Assembly (NCBI GenBank): GCA_023515795.1
Contig: JALGPX010000014.1
Span: 215,568 to 279,567 of the forward strand
DNA length: 64,000 nucleotides
Reading direction: 5' to 3'
Origin: Amoeboaphelidium occidentale
Taxonomy: Eukaryota > Aphelidiomycota > Aphelidea
Below are positions 1 through 10,028 of the stretch, one piece after another. Position 1 is the stretch's first letter. Each line of letters opens with the position of its first letter. Under the pieces are notes generated by a model that saw nothing but the letters and a program-made list of their open reading frames with translations, was not told the origin of the DNA and made no database searches. The position numbers were made by a program, and so were the translations under genes.

Positions 1-865
1 AATGGTGACCTTGGCGACGGTAGGTTATGGAGACGTTGTTCCTATTACTCGTAACTTTTTTCGATGATGCACAATATAACATTTAGCGCTGGGAAAATTT
101 GTGGCTAGTCTTACAATGATTCTTTCCATTATGATAATCGCGTTACCAACTTCGATTATTGGTTCAAACTTTATAGCCGAGTGGCAAATATATCAGCAAC
201 AGGTGTTACAGAAAAAAATGAGGAACTTCAAACTACAAGCTCAAAAAAGCTCTGAAGAAACATCGGAATTAGACATTGTTTCTAGTAGGGATAGATTTCG
301 GCTTGTGACTGAGCAAAACATCATCATGGTGCAAGCAATCGGCGAAATTCAAGAGAAGCTTAATGATCTCAATCCACCGCAGTACTATCAGCTTTACAAG
401 GTTCATAAAGCAAAATGCAGGATGCTACAACTAAAGCTGGAGGATTCAGAAAAAGAGACACAAAAGTGGAAAATGAAATTCTCGGAACTCAAGAAGAGAC
501 ATCGATCAAGCATAGATTTTGTTGATCAGAGCCGAGATCATCTTAACTTTGACGGGTTTGACGCACAATCCCATGAAACTCACGTCCTCGCTCCTTCAAG
601 TGCGATCTCGAACTTTCAGCGAACCTCTAAAAATATCTACAAGGGTGCCAAGAAAATAATATCTCATATTCGACCTCACGGACATGATGACCTGGATGAA
701 TCTATGAGCCATCATTCCAAAGATCACAAAATGGCCAGATTTCTAACCCTTGATCCAGAGTTGTTAGATCACAGCCAAAAAATCGGAACAGAACGAGCAG
801 ATTCACAAGAAGTTACAAATAATTCCGAAAACAAAGATCAAGTAGAAAAATTGGACGATATTTAA
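1..865 (+). CDS. Voltage-gated K+ channel, C-terminal part
   Basis: This is the 3' part of a Kv-type potassium channel; the rest lies off the left edge. Positions 2-50 encode the selectivity filter TVGYGD followed by VVPIT. A 36-nt GT..AG intron (51-86) joins it to an exon that continues PLGKFVASLTMI, the pore-to-S6 region. S6 contains an ALP motif, the equivalent of the PVP hinge of animal Kv channels. A hydrophilic tail of about 215 residues follows, rich in Lys and Glu, with coiled-coil-like stretches and a His-rich segment (GHDDLDESMSHHSKDH). The channel would conduct K+ at the plasma or vacuolar membrane. The stop at 863-865 is only 5 bp from the stop of the convergent gene. Confidence 0.88.
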
Positions 866-870
866 CGCTT

Positions 871-3097
871 TTATGAATAGACCGAGTCATTGTCATTACT
901 AGGTTTTTCGCCTGTCAAAGCGCTATCCAATTGAATGTTGTCAAACTCTTCCTTTGTCTCCTCGTCCTCTTGCTCCTTCTGTATTTCTGGTTTTGGCGGC
1001 TCGTCGTCAGGATCAAAGGATTTCAATACTTCATCAAGAGCAGATTCTCTCCTCTCGATTTCTGGGGGATCTTCAGATTCACTTCTCGGAGATATGATGT
1101 CGGTCTCAGAAGAAGCAGGCTTTAATGTTCCATTCAAGAATATTTCATTGAACGAGCACACCAAGTCTTTCATTAATCTCGATGCATGTCTATCTGGAGA
1201 AGCCGCATTTAAATCAAGTTGCTTTGGTCGAAGAAATAAGTCGCCCCAGAAATTGAATATGGTTCCTAATTGAGCGGTTTGTTCCGAAATGCTGTCATCC
1301 TTGTCTTCATCCGAAATAAGAATTTTGTTAAAGCAATGCACTAGATACTTCAAAGTATGGAAATGTGGGATAGGCAAGTTCAAAATTAATTCTCGAACAG
1401 AATCCGTTCTTTTGTTGTCGTCAGCGTCACCAGACTTTGACAAGTACAACGTTTTGAACGCTTCATAATCATCAAACAACAGTAAAGGAACAGGAAGCTC
1501 CATAAGGTATCTTCGAAGAACAGCCAACAATGCAGGAAGTGAATATGATGAAGTTAAATCTGGCACTCCGATTTCTTCTGGAGAATCAAGTAACTTCTTA
1601 ACTTTGATAGTCTCAGAAGGAGAAACATCCAGTGACTGCATGAAAAGAGAAAACATATAGCCGCAATCTTCAACTTTTGCCTTATTCGTTAGACATGTGC
1701 AAATATTTCTGACAATCCAAGGAACAGTCACGCCAAAGAGTTTGTAGTGATCTTCCACGCTTACCCCAAACAACGATGTGGATGCTACATTGACATAATA
1801 ATCTTTGAACATAATAGTAGGAGGCCTAATCATTCCAGATCTAAATCTCTCGACAAGAGAATCAATCTCTTTCTCGGGAACCACAGTCTCTAATCCCACT
1901 TGGATAGTGCTTGACACTCTTTGAAGAGATAATCCCAAGCCATTGAGAGCCGTTGATACCGTTATCATGGCTTGTTTTTCTGAACCTATTCTGGACAGTT
2001 CCATGTTTTGAACGAAATTCAAATGTTCCGTCACAAACATTTCATAGCTTTCTCTGAACTTTTCAGCCTCCTCCACACTAGTCCTACAAAATTAAGTCAT
2101 TTAAATCCGAACCGTACTGGTAAGCCTCTCTAGCGGAATTCCTTTCTGTGTCGGCTGCAGCGATCTTTTCCGCTAAAACTTCGTCTTCACTCTTATTCCA
2201 CTGATAGAACCAATTATCTTTAGGTACAAACTTACTAAATCTGCCGACCAACCTGATAACATCTCTTTCAACCATAATTTCTCCAAATGCCGTGGAATCA
2301 TCGTCATTTTTGATCAAGTTTCCGTGGTTACTTTTCATGTAATCAGAAATATCCTGCCCGTTAATGACCTTGTAAGTTCCAAGAAGTGGATATTTGATTT
2401 CTTTAGCAGGAATCGTTGACTGCATCTTTTTAACGATATTCCGGAATTCCGTAAGAGAAACACTTAAACTTCCTTGCGTCAGAAGTATTTCCAATTTATC
2501 AGCAGCAGGAACATCAGAGTTCGCTGCATCAAGTTCTCTTTTGAGCTGGTCATAATTCTTGCATGAATTCTCGTATAGAGACCGCTTCCTCTCACTCTCC
2601 AGCTTCAAACGTGTCAACTGTTTGCTTTTGCCATCAAAATCAAGCTGCTTCGATCTGAACAACTGCCGACTCTCCTCCAGCCACACTTTCATAGATTCAG
2701 AGGTGTCCCGTAAGATCGAAGAAAACAACAGTAATTCCTGCCCATACTTTTCACATTCAGACAAAGTTAAACCAAACGCCTAACTAATCAGCCATCGCCA
2801 GCATAATCCGACCTGTTTTAAATTGCTTTCATCGTCTTTACCAAACCCTGAAGCATCCAATTTCGATATTCCGCTTCTATTGCGAAGGTTTTTTATGGAA
2901 CCGGAATAATTTTCGTGTATCTGGCAAAGTTCTTGACAGAGCGAGATGACTTGCTGATGTTCAACCTGACCTTGCAGCACCTACGAAAGAAAGTAAGAAT
3001 TCTTTTATTATTTAAGTTAAGGAAATACTTTTGAATGCAAATTAGCCACCGCCAAGTGGGTGTTATCCCCGAGCCAAAAGTGTTCAGCAAACGTCAT
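871..3097 (-). CDS. F-BAR / DEP / RhoGAP protein (Rgd2/Rga8-like)
   Basis: Four exons join in frame (3097..3029, 2980..2813, 2779..2118, 2083..871) to give 703 aa; the introns are 48, 33 and 34 nt. The N-terminus (MTFAEHFWLGD) and residues up to about 195, resuming after about 280, look like an F-BAR/FCH membrane-bending domain. A DEP domain sits inside it at about 210-275. A RhoGAP-like domain lies at about 400-590, followed by an acidic Pro/Glu-rich tail. This order matches fungal Rgd2/Rga8, which act on Rho/Cdc42 at the cell cortex. The GAP domain seems to lack the catalytic Arg: where GIFRxSG is expected it reads GYMFSLF. GTPase-activating activity is therefore doubtful. The start ATG overlaps the stop of the upstream gene as ATGA. 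Confidence 0.8.
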
Positions 3098-3537
3098 GTC
3101 GCGGAAAACTCTTCCAAAGTGTTTGAGCAAGGCGTACAAAAATATCCTTCCTGTCTCATGAAGGCAACTGCTTCACTGAACATTTCCAGTTTAAATCCCT
3201 TCGCTTTCCGTAGGATTGTAGCCTTGAACTTCAAATCCTTTGCTGATGCAGGAACATCCATTGAGCACACTTCTCCGTAAAACTCATAAACATTCCCGAG
3301 CTCATACTCAAAGACGCCCAGAAGTTCTGTATCGACACTTAAAGATTTACCATGCGAGCTCAGTTTTAATCTTCCAGCTGTTATATCATACTTTTCAAGT
3401 CTACAAATTAGAAACTATCTCATCAAAGCAATAGTAACTAGTTACATTCCATATGTTCTAATCATCTTTCCATAAGACAAATCTGCGAATTGATCATAAA
3501 TATCCTCAATGGTAAGCACGAGGGCTGGTCTTGCCAT
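3094..3537 (-). CDS. Small OB-fold protein, TEN1-like (CST complex)
   Basis: Two exons (3537..3446 and 3400..3094, 45-nt intron) give 132 aa. The protein has the features of a small OB fold: MIRTYGILEKYDI, then a LSVDTELLG strand, then NVYEFYGEV, and a C-terminal helix (EMFSEAVAFMRQ). The pattern resembles TEN1, the small subunit of the telomere-capping Cdc13/CTC1-Stn1-Ten1 complex. RPA3 is a less likely alternative, because both families share this small fold and diverge strongly. The stop TGA overlaps the ATG of the next gene on the same strand. The start lies 41 bp from that of divergent Sec22. The exon structure is well supported; the identity is an inference from local motifs. Confidence 0.55.
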
Positions 3538-3578
3538 GCTTTTGGATGTTCAAACAAACGATTTCTCAAAAGCGACAA

Positions 3579-4346
3579 ATGATTCTTACAACAATTATCG
3601 CCAGGCTGAGGGATGGGCTTCATTTAACAGCTTCCATGGACGAAGAAGAGGTCAGCTTTCTTCCTCTGTTTTCATCGTTTTATTTGTAGGCTCGTGATAT
3701 TTTAGAGTACAAGCAAGTCGCTAAGGATTTGATAAAGAATATTGTGCAATCCCATGAGGAAAGTCACTGTTCAGTTGGCTCAGGCGCCTGCGTATTCCAG
3801 TAAATAGTGATGAAACCGTAAAGTATTTATTCTTGTAGTTACATGTTGGACTCTTCCTGTATATATTTGACCCTCTGCGACAAGACTTATCCACAACGAT
3901 TGGCCTTTTCATATTTAGAGGAGGTCCAGAAGGAGTTTCAGGAGCAGCACGGGGCTGAGGTATCATCCGCTGCAAGGCCGTACACTTTTGTCAGATTCGA
4001 CACAAATATCCAAAAGATTAAGAGGCAGTACCAGAACTCACAGACGTCTCGAAACATTGCGCGACTGAATGAAGACTTACAGGATGTCACTAGAATTATG
4101 ACCAAGAATATTCAAGATGTCCTGGGAAGGCAGGACGCACTGAACAGTATCGTTTCATACTACTGCAGCGGAAGCTAATTGTTCTTAGAAATGACGGACA
4201 TGTCTAGCAAGTTGGCTTCAGATTCAAAGAAATATTTGAAGGGTACTAAAGATCTGAATCTGCAATTACTGTACAGGAAGTACGGCCCGCCTGTGATTGT
4301 TATTCTAGTCGTGTTGATTGTTGTTTATGCCAGATTCTTCTGGTAA
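3579..4346 (+). CDS. SEC22: Sec22 vesicle-trafficking R-SNARE
   Basis: Four exons (3579..3650, 3690..3799, 3839..4146, 4189..4346) with introns of 39, 39 and 42 nt give 215 aa, the usual Sec22 length. Residues 1-120 form a longin domain (IARLRDGLHLTASMDEEE, CIYLTLCDKTYPQRLAF). The SNARE helix (about 130-190) contains LNEDLQDVTRIMTKN with the central Arg of R-SNAREs. A C-terminal membrane anchor (PPVIVILVVLIVVYARFF) ends the protein. Sec22 mediates fusion between ER and Golgi membranes. Without splicing only fragments are visible; the correct start is the ATG giving MILTTIIARLRDGL. Confidence 0.93.
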
Positions 4347-4534
4347 AAATCTTACGGGTTGTGAGATGATGCGAGCTTAATAAAGAGGCATTCTGCAATT
4401 ATCATCATTTATTGACCACTTGTTTAAAATGTAACTCAAAGATCAGATATAATTCGTCAGAACACGACTGTAACATCGTGATTTCTGATCTGCCCATCTT
4501 TGATAAGCGCTGAAGCAACAATTTTAATTCAGCA

Positions 4535-5308
4535 ATGAACGAGGATCTATTGCAAGTAGGCTCCCCCTCAGGGTAAGCGTGATAATTCATGACTTCAACT
4601 TTTTGTAGGCGGCCTAATATGACACTCGCAGAGCGAAGGGCAAATCACAATGCAATCGAACGGGCGCGAAGAGAGTCGCTAAATTCAAAATTCTTCGAGT
4701 TAGCCAGCTCAATACCATCTCTCAAAGAGGCACGAAAGCCATCGAAATCTGTTATTGTGCAGAAGGCGCTGGAATACATTCAGAATTTCAACAAATACGC
4801 TCATGCACAAGAGAAGGCACTCAAGGATCTTTACGATAGGAACAAGGAGCTCTTACTCGAAGTTAACGAGCTGAGACAGAAACTAGGTTATTCTCCAAAA
4901 GATAGTGATTATGGGTCGTCTATTAGTGATCAGAGGATGGCATCAGAGCAATTTCCTGTAATTCCGTCACAGAATCTCGTTTCAAACTCGCCACTATTAG
5001 CATCTTCTCCAAAGCCTTCTCTCATGGGCAGCTCTCCATTGTTGATTAATACAACTTCTTCTCAAGTGTATGCGCCAGGCGATAGCGCATTGTTTGGAAC
5101 ATCTTGTCCGATTCAGATGCAGAACATGACTTTGAATGATATAGGCGGATTACCTCTTTCGTACAGTGGCACAACTCATCCAGCATCTTTCCATCTCCCG
5201 CGGCATTCAATGAAATTTGGCTCAGTTGATCCCATCTTAACTCAGAATGGTTCTGCTGCAGATGAAGATGACAACGACGATATTCTCGATGAAATGCTAA
5301 TATTTTAA
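4535..5308 (+). CDS. bHLH (leucine zipper) transcription factor
   Basis: A short exon (4535..4572) and a 36-nt intron lead to the main exon (4609..5308); the product is 245 aa. The basic region reads RRANHNAIERARRESLN, with the His, Glu and Arg that contact E-boxes, followed by helix-loop-helix (SIPSLKE, then SKSVIVQKALEYIQNF). A short heptad-like extension (LLLEVNELRQKL) suggests a zipper as in Max/SREBP-type factors. The rest is Ser/Pro/Asn-rich with an acidic end (DEDDNDDILDEMLIF) that could be an activation domain. The direct target is unknown. A downstream ATG in exon 2 just before the basic region is an alternative start. Confidence 0.8.
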
Positions 5309-5342
5309 TAGTAATAGTTAAACGAATAAAGAACGATTTATT
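5309..5342. terminator. Shared convergent polyadenylation zone
   Basis: Only 29 bp separate the stop codons of the bHLH gene (+) and TRAPPC13 (-). AATAAA occurs on the + strand at 5325-5330. Its counterpart on the - strand (5337-5342) overlaps the TRAPPC13 stop codon. Both 3' UTRs must therefore be very short or run into the opposite gene. AATAAA also lies within about 30 nt of the stop in other genes here, for example after the LDH and dsRBD genes. Confidence 0.5.
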
Positions 5343-6660
5343 GCTCTCTTCGATGAACGAATACTTCAGCCAAAGCTTGTAAGTCTTTTGTTTCATTTGA
5401 TAGTTCATCACAAACACGTATGCCCTCAATTTTATGACATCCTGGAGCAGATGGAAAGAATTTCAATTGAACCCGCCGGGACTCCTCTGGTCTAAGTTCT
5501 CCCAAAGGCGTATTTGCTTCATCCAAGAACCATATAGTTCCCATTTTCTCCTTCTGTGATATGAGTTTTAAGTTTGCATTCTGCCTGCTCAGATTTTTTA
5601 CGTCAAAAGTCAGAACGAATGGAACTTCAACCACAATGTTTTTAGGACAATCGATGATTTTGATGTCAACTAGTTCAGAAGGAGCTGCTTTCCTTACCAG
5701 CTGGTTTGTCTGTAGCCTTCCGATTTCACCCAAGTTTGATCGCCAAAGTATGTCCAAACGACCTAGATTTGTCGAAGCGATTGCATTAATGGTTGACTGG
5801 TCACTTCTCGGTCGTAGTCTAAATAGATACTGTCGTGTATCTTGCGGCTGCATTGAAACAAAATCCCCAAATACAGACACAGAATCTGCGCCATAATGAT
5901 TCAAATCTTCGCAAGCAAAGTATTCTGACGGTTCTAACTTGAGCCTTTCGATAAACATTGGGATTGCCATTTGATTTTGTATTTGTGCCTCAAGATACAA
6001 ATGACCCGTGCCAACTGAATTGACTTTCGTTCTGACCGCTAACGGATTCAAAACGTTGAACTTGTAAAATCGTCTAAAAGATCGTTTTTCTTCACCAGAA
6101 GAAACATAATTAATTGAGCACACTAATATATGAGTTCCCAGTTCCCGTATCTCGTGGTTGACCATAAATTCAGCTGTTTGGTTCGCAAGTAACCCATGAT
6201 GAGATTCTTCTGTAGTGTCATGCAACAGGAATTTTTGGGTGGTAGTCTGCAGCTCCGCCCTAAAATAGAGGTTCCGCACTCCTGAAGCAGAGTCATTATT
6301 TATGCAAATGTAAGCAGAGAACGTTTCACCAAGGTAAATATTTCCAAAACTGCTCGGTAACAATAACAGATCGCTAAGCGAGAATGTAGACACTTCCAGA
6401 TCTTCATGCTCTGGTCCTTTGCTTGCCGGTAAATCTGAAATGTCCAAGAGGGCGGGTGTGTTTACAGAAGATTTCTTTGTAGACGGTGCTGCTGTAAAAT
6501 TCGACAGGTTCTTGTCTCGCAGCTTTGCAAAACCATCATCCCCTAGAGATAAAGAAGTTCCGGAAACGTCATGAAATATCGCATTTGATGATGCAAAGTT
6601 CGGTTTAGAAAGCCTCATGACTTTTAACGACAGTTGATGCTGTTGGCTATCCGACGACAT
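5338..6660 (-). CDS. TRAPPC13: TRAPPC13, TRAPP complex subunit
   Basis: A single exon encodes 440 aa. The N-terminus (LSLKVMRLSKPNF) and the later segment LLLLPSSFGNIYLGETF are hallmarks of the TRAPPC13 family. The remainder is beta-rich, as expected for its Ig-like C-terminal domains. TRAPPC13 is a peripheral subunit of metazoan/fungal TRAPP complexes, which act as GEFs for Rab GTPases in ER-Golgi traffic and autophagy. The start MSSDSQQHQLSL is at 6660. The first 120 bp of the gene recur at 7296-7420 as part of an alternative contig, so that second copy should not be read as another gene. Confidence 0.85.
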   Translation of the reverse strand: MSSDSQQHQLSLKVMRLSKPNFASSNAIFHDVSGTSLSLGDDGFAKLRDKNLSNFTAAPSTKKSSVNTPALLDISDLPASKGPEHEDLEVSTFSLSDLLLLPSSFGNIYLGETFSAYICINNDSASGVRNLYFRAELQTTTQKFLLHDTTEESHHGLLANQTAEFMVNHEIRELGTHILVCSINYVSSGEEKRSFRRFYKFNVLNPLAVRTKVNSVGTGHLYLEAQIQNQMAIPMFIERLKLEPSEYFACEDLNHYGADSVSVFGDFVSMQPQDTRQYLFRLRPRSDQSTINAIASTNLGRLDILWRSNLGEIGRLQTNQLVRKAAPSELVDIKIIDCPKNIVVEVPFVLTFDVKNLSRQNANLKLISQKEKMGTIWFLDEANTPLGELRPEESRRVQLKFFPSAPGCHKIEGIRVCDELSNETKDLQALAEVFVHRREQ

Positions 6661-6735
6661 TTTTCGGTTACAAGAAAATCTATTGTGAATAGAAAAAGCT
6701 GCGTCTTTTTATACAGCGGTCATAGATTTTTTGAC

Positions 6736-6940
6736 TCAAATTTGCCTACTGAAACTGGGGTGTCTTTCTCCTGTTAAAAAGTAATGAACTGCGATAATAG
6801 CCATGTTAATTGCTGCTGATACATCCTTGTGAACAATCAGATCGTGTCCAATTGAAGTCTTGCAATCTTTACATTTCCACATCCTAGTTCCTTCGTAGCC
6901 GTATTTGTCAAGAGGGTTAAAGCACATTGGGCAATTCTAA
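6736..6940 (-). pseudogene. Fanzor/TnpB-family nuclease relic A (C-terminus only)
   Basis: About 66 codons on the - strand encode the end of a TnpB-type RuvC nuclease. They begin with NCPMC, then CKDC (the two zinc-ribbon knuckles), then KDVSAAINMAIIA, which is the RuvC-III Asp motif (RDxNAAxNI in TnpB). The tail reads FLTGERHPSF. An in-frame TAG (6937-6939) directly precedes NCPMC, and no RuvC-I or RuvC-II sequence is found upstream up to 7294. This is therefore a truncated, dead copy. It sits about 75 bp upstream of the TRAPPC13 start codon. Its wording (CKDCKTS..DL...KDV.AA) matches relic B at 49178, not the Fanzor at 49561, so it is a different subfamily. Confidence 0.72.
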
Positions 6941-6993
6941 GAAGTCCAAAATCTCTGAGCAACGACGGGCTAAGTATATATATCACTCAATGA

Positions 6994-7294
6994 TTAAACC
7001 CTCGTAACATTAACAACTCAGTTCTATTGTCTGTGAAGTTTTAATCCATCTCTGTGTGCATGTATCACTATCTTGAAGCACCACAACTTAAACAGCAGCA
7101 ACAACAATGTTCTCCATGATTGCTATGCTCCGTTCAGGGTGCTGGCTGACTTGTATGAGTTTCTTGTGATCTCTCCTATAGTTGTTCTTCGGGTTCTCAT
7201 TTTTGAGTGCTGCTGATAGCTTGATTCATGTAGCAAGCGAAATTTGATTCTTCTGACAGTTATAGTTCGCATGACCAGAATTCTATTCAGTCAT
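6994..7294. repeat. Dispersed non-coding repeat, copy 1 (truncated by N)
   Basis: The stretch starts TTAAACCCTCGTAACATT, and about 300 bp of it recur with roughly 90% identity at 7697-7998. Its last 80 bp also recur exactly in 7572-7655 and 10029-10112. No coding frame is evident. It runs from just 5' of Fanzor relic A up to the N at 7295. It could be the non-coding flank of a mobile element or an intergenic repeat. Confidence 0.7.
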
Positions 7295-7295
7295 N

Positions 7296-7695
7296 ATCCC
7301 CTAGAGATAAAGAAGTTCCGGAAACGTCATGAAATATCGCATTTGATGATGCAAAGTTCGGTTTAGAAAGCCTCATGACTTTTAACGAGAGTTGATGCTG
7401 TTGGCTATCCGACGACATTTTTCGGTTACAAGAAAATCTATTGTGAATAGAAAAGGCTGCGTCTTTTTATGCAGCGGTCACATTTTTTTGACTCAGACTT
7501 GCCTACTGAAACTGGGGTGTCTTTCTCCTGTTAAAAAGTAATGAACTGCGATAATAGCCATGTTAATTGCTGCTGATAGCTTGATTCATGTAGCAAGCGA
7601 AATTTGATTCTTCTGACAGTTATAGTTCGCATGACCAGAATTCTATTCAGTCATTCAGTAATTTTATCTCTGCGGATTGGTATTTATACTGGAAA
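7296..7695. repeat. Second contig of the TRAPPC13 5' region, with internal deletion
   Basis: This 400-bp block between two single-N seams repeats 6539-6821 almost exactly: TRAPPC13 codons 1-40, its promoter and the tail of Fanzor relic A. At GCTGCTGATA it then jumps to the sequence that follows the same 10-mer at 7209-7218. Relative to the first copy it lacks 397 bp lying between two direct copies of GCTGCTGATA. A few SNPs occur before the jump. The simplest reading is an alternative allele or haplotype placed in line by the scaffolder. Confidence 0.8.
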
Positions 7696-7696
7696 N

Positions 7697-8110
7697 TTAA
7701 ACCCTCATAACATTAACAACTCAGTGCTATTGTCTACGAGATTTTAATCCATCTCTGTGTGATTAGATCACTATCTTGAAGCACCACAACTTAAACAGCA
7801 GCAACAACAATGTTCTCAATGATTGCTATGCTCCGTTCAGAGTGCTGACTTGTGTGAGTATCCTGTGGTCTCTTCTATAGTTGTTCTCCGGGTTCTCCAA
7901 TTAATCTGCTGCTGATAACTTGATTCTTGAAACAAGCGAAATTTGACTCTTCTGACAGTTATAGTTCGCATGACCGGAATTCTATTCAACCATTCAGAAA
8001 TTTATCTGTGCAAGTTGGTATTCTTACTGGAAATAAAAATTCTGTTTTGCCTTGACCGACCGGTCCAGGTTTCGACTAAGTGTTTGGGTGACCAAAAATT
8101 TTCTATTGGA
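7697..8110. repeat. Dispersed non-coding repeat, copy 3 (diverged, longest)
   Basis: This copy begins TTAAACCCTCATAACATT and is about 90% identical to copy 1. It then continues with the right part seen in copy 4, ending near GGTTTCGACTAAGTGTTTGG and GTGACCAAAAATTTTCTATTGG. It abuts the 3' end of the myotubularin gene (stop at 8128). The divergence from copies 1, 2 and 4 shows that it is a separate locus or an older copy rather than a contig overlap. Confidence 0.65.
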
Positions 8111-8127
8111 CATCAACCAAAGCTTTG

Positions 8128-9982
8128 CTAAACTTTCCGCAGAAGCATATTACGCTTGGCAAGAAGATCATCGCGTTCTTGTAACGCTCTGGCAATATTC
8201 TCATCCAAGTTCCCAGAAGTCTTATCATTATTTGCTCCATTATTGTTTGTTATGCATGTTCCAAATGCACTCTTATCCCATGCACAATACATGCTATCCC
8301 ACAAAAGAATGTCTTTAGGGCTAACAGAGGGTCTTAAGACATGCTGCCCTGAAGGAGAATACAAACCGCTTGTATAAATAGAAATGTTGTCGTGGACATG
8401 ATTCCAAACAGATAAAGTTTTCGTTTTAAGTTGAAGTTCTAGCCGTTCTCTTTCGCAATTACCAAGAAATGTTCCAAACTGGCAATTCTGAGAGTACTTG
8501 TGCAGATCCAACAGAAGCCTTTCATTATACTCAAACTCACCAGGAAACTGCAACATTAAATTCCGAGTAGACTCTAAAAATTGAAGGAATACTGGAGAAG
8601 TTTCTTTTTCTTCCTTAGATCCCGATTTATGTGAGTGTTGCGCAGCTGAAGAAGAAGTCTTTGGCTTCATTGTCCGAACGTGTCCGCATCTTTCAGAGAA
8701 TTTGTGGCCAAACGAAAGCCATTCTTTTTCTATAAGAATCTGAAACCCCTTGAGAGTTCTGTAAAATGGATCCAAACATATAGATGCTAAACCACTTAAT
8801 TGAGCTGTTCTATCCCAACCATCGGAACAGTGAATCAAAACATTCTGTCCATTCTCAATTGCTTTCACTATAAGCAATGCAGACTCCATAATATTCCGTA
8901 TATGTTTAAGCCATCCAGATGAATCTATTCCAGAGTATAAACGATCCACGCCAGTATCTGGCTGAGAACACACTAAAAGTTAACGTAAACGAAGTTTTGA
9001 AATAACCTTCAACCAACTTGTTCAAAGAGTCTCTCATAACATGAATATTATCTATACCCATAAATAATCTGTCGCAATTTCTATAGTTTTCCAAACTCTC
9101 TGTCCCAGCACCCATCGCCCTGTTGGCCATGGCGTTAGAAACTGGGCGAGCGTCGATAATAAAATTGTGATGATTATCTGAGGAATCATGGTTAGACTCA
9201 AATATAGATTCAATAAGTTTCTCATCCTGAATACTTCGCTTTGATTTGATACCGACGAGAGGCTGACTAGACCTTGTTATTGATGCACCTGTTTGCCTGT
9301 GTAAATATGAAAGTGCCGGCAGACGACCTCTAGACCGGAACTTTGCAGCATGATAAAGCACAGCATCACTGATTTTTGTAGGAACAACCAGAATACGAGG
9401 ATACGTAGGACATAAATTATAGCCAGCATTAACATCAGAGATTCTCCACGCAGATCCATTATCTGAACCAACACCCATCCTTTCGAACTCTGCAAAAGGA
9501 TCATACAACTCCCAACCGTTAAACTCTGCCGTAGAATTCGTCTTGGATACATGTCGAAATGAAAATGCATAAGAATTTGTAAGACTGGCGCCCTGATGGT
9601 CCAAAGCACGGCTGATCGTCTCGTAAACGGCTTGAGCATCGGCAGCAGAGGATACCAATAATCGGAAGAACGTAAAATCTCTGCAATTAAGAACAATAGA
9701 ATAATACGATAAGGAATTGGAGTTGTCTGTAATAACATTCGCAGCAACAGAATTTCTTTTGAGACTTGCCACATTCGAGTAAGGAACCCAAATTTCGTAA
9801 GGCAATCCTTCCGCATTAGCCACATACCGAATTATAAGATCGTTAACAGTCAAGTGTAAAGAAGCTTTGTGATCGTTGGCGGCATTGATCACAGTCTTGC
9901 CATTAGACGCTGCCCCATTCGAAGGCGCCTGAATATTCCACGTATTCGGTCGCCAGTTGAGCAAGACATCCTCCACCTTCAA
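8128..9982 (-). CDS. Myotubularin-family phosphoinositide 3-phosphatase (5' end missing)
   Basis: Two exons (9982..9007 and 8972..8128, 34-nt intron) encode about 600 aa. A PH-GRAM-like N-terminal region is followed by the myotubularin phosphatase core with the active site HCSDGWDRT (CX5R). This class removes the 3-phosphate from PI3P and PI(3,5)P2 on endosomes. The known frame has no ATG: upstream codons hit TAA within 12 bp, and the sequence CTAACTTTTGAAG just before GTGGAG looks like a branch site plus acceptor. The first coding exon is therefore probably lost at the N at 10028. The gene lies on a contig flanked by N and repeats, so its neighbours are uncertain. Confidence 0.88.
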
Positions 9983-10028
9983 AAGTTAGGCCGATACTTT
10001 CGTGAATGAAGTCGAACTTTTGAAATTN

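Noticed and set aside
4405..4590. 61-codon - strand open frame between SEC22 and the bHLH gene
   Set aside because: It overlaps the first exon of the bHLH gene antisense, has no recognisable family, and the spliced bHLH model explains the region better.
7296..7420. Second TRAPPC13 gene fragment as a pseudogene
   Set aside because: It is nearly identical to the first copy and ends at N seams, so it is better explained as an alternative allele or contig than as a genomic duplication.
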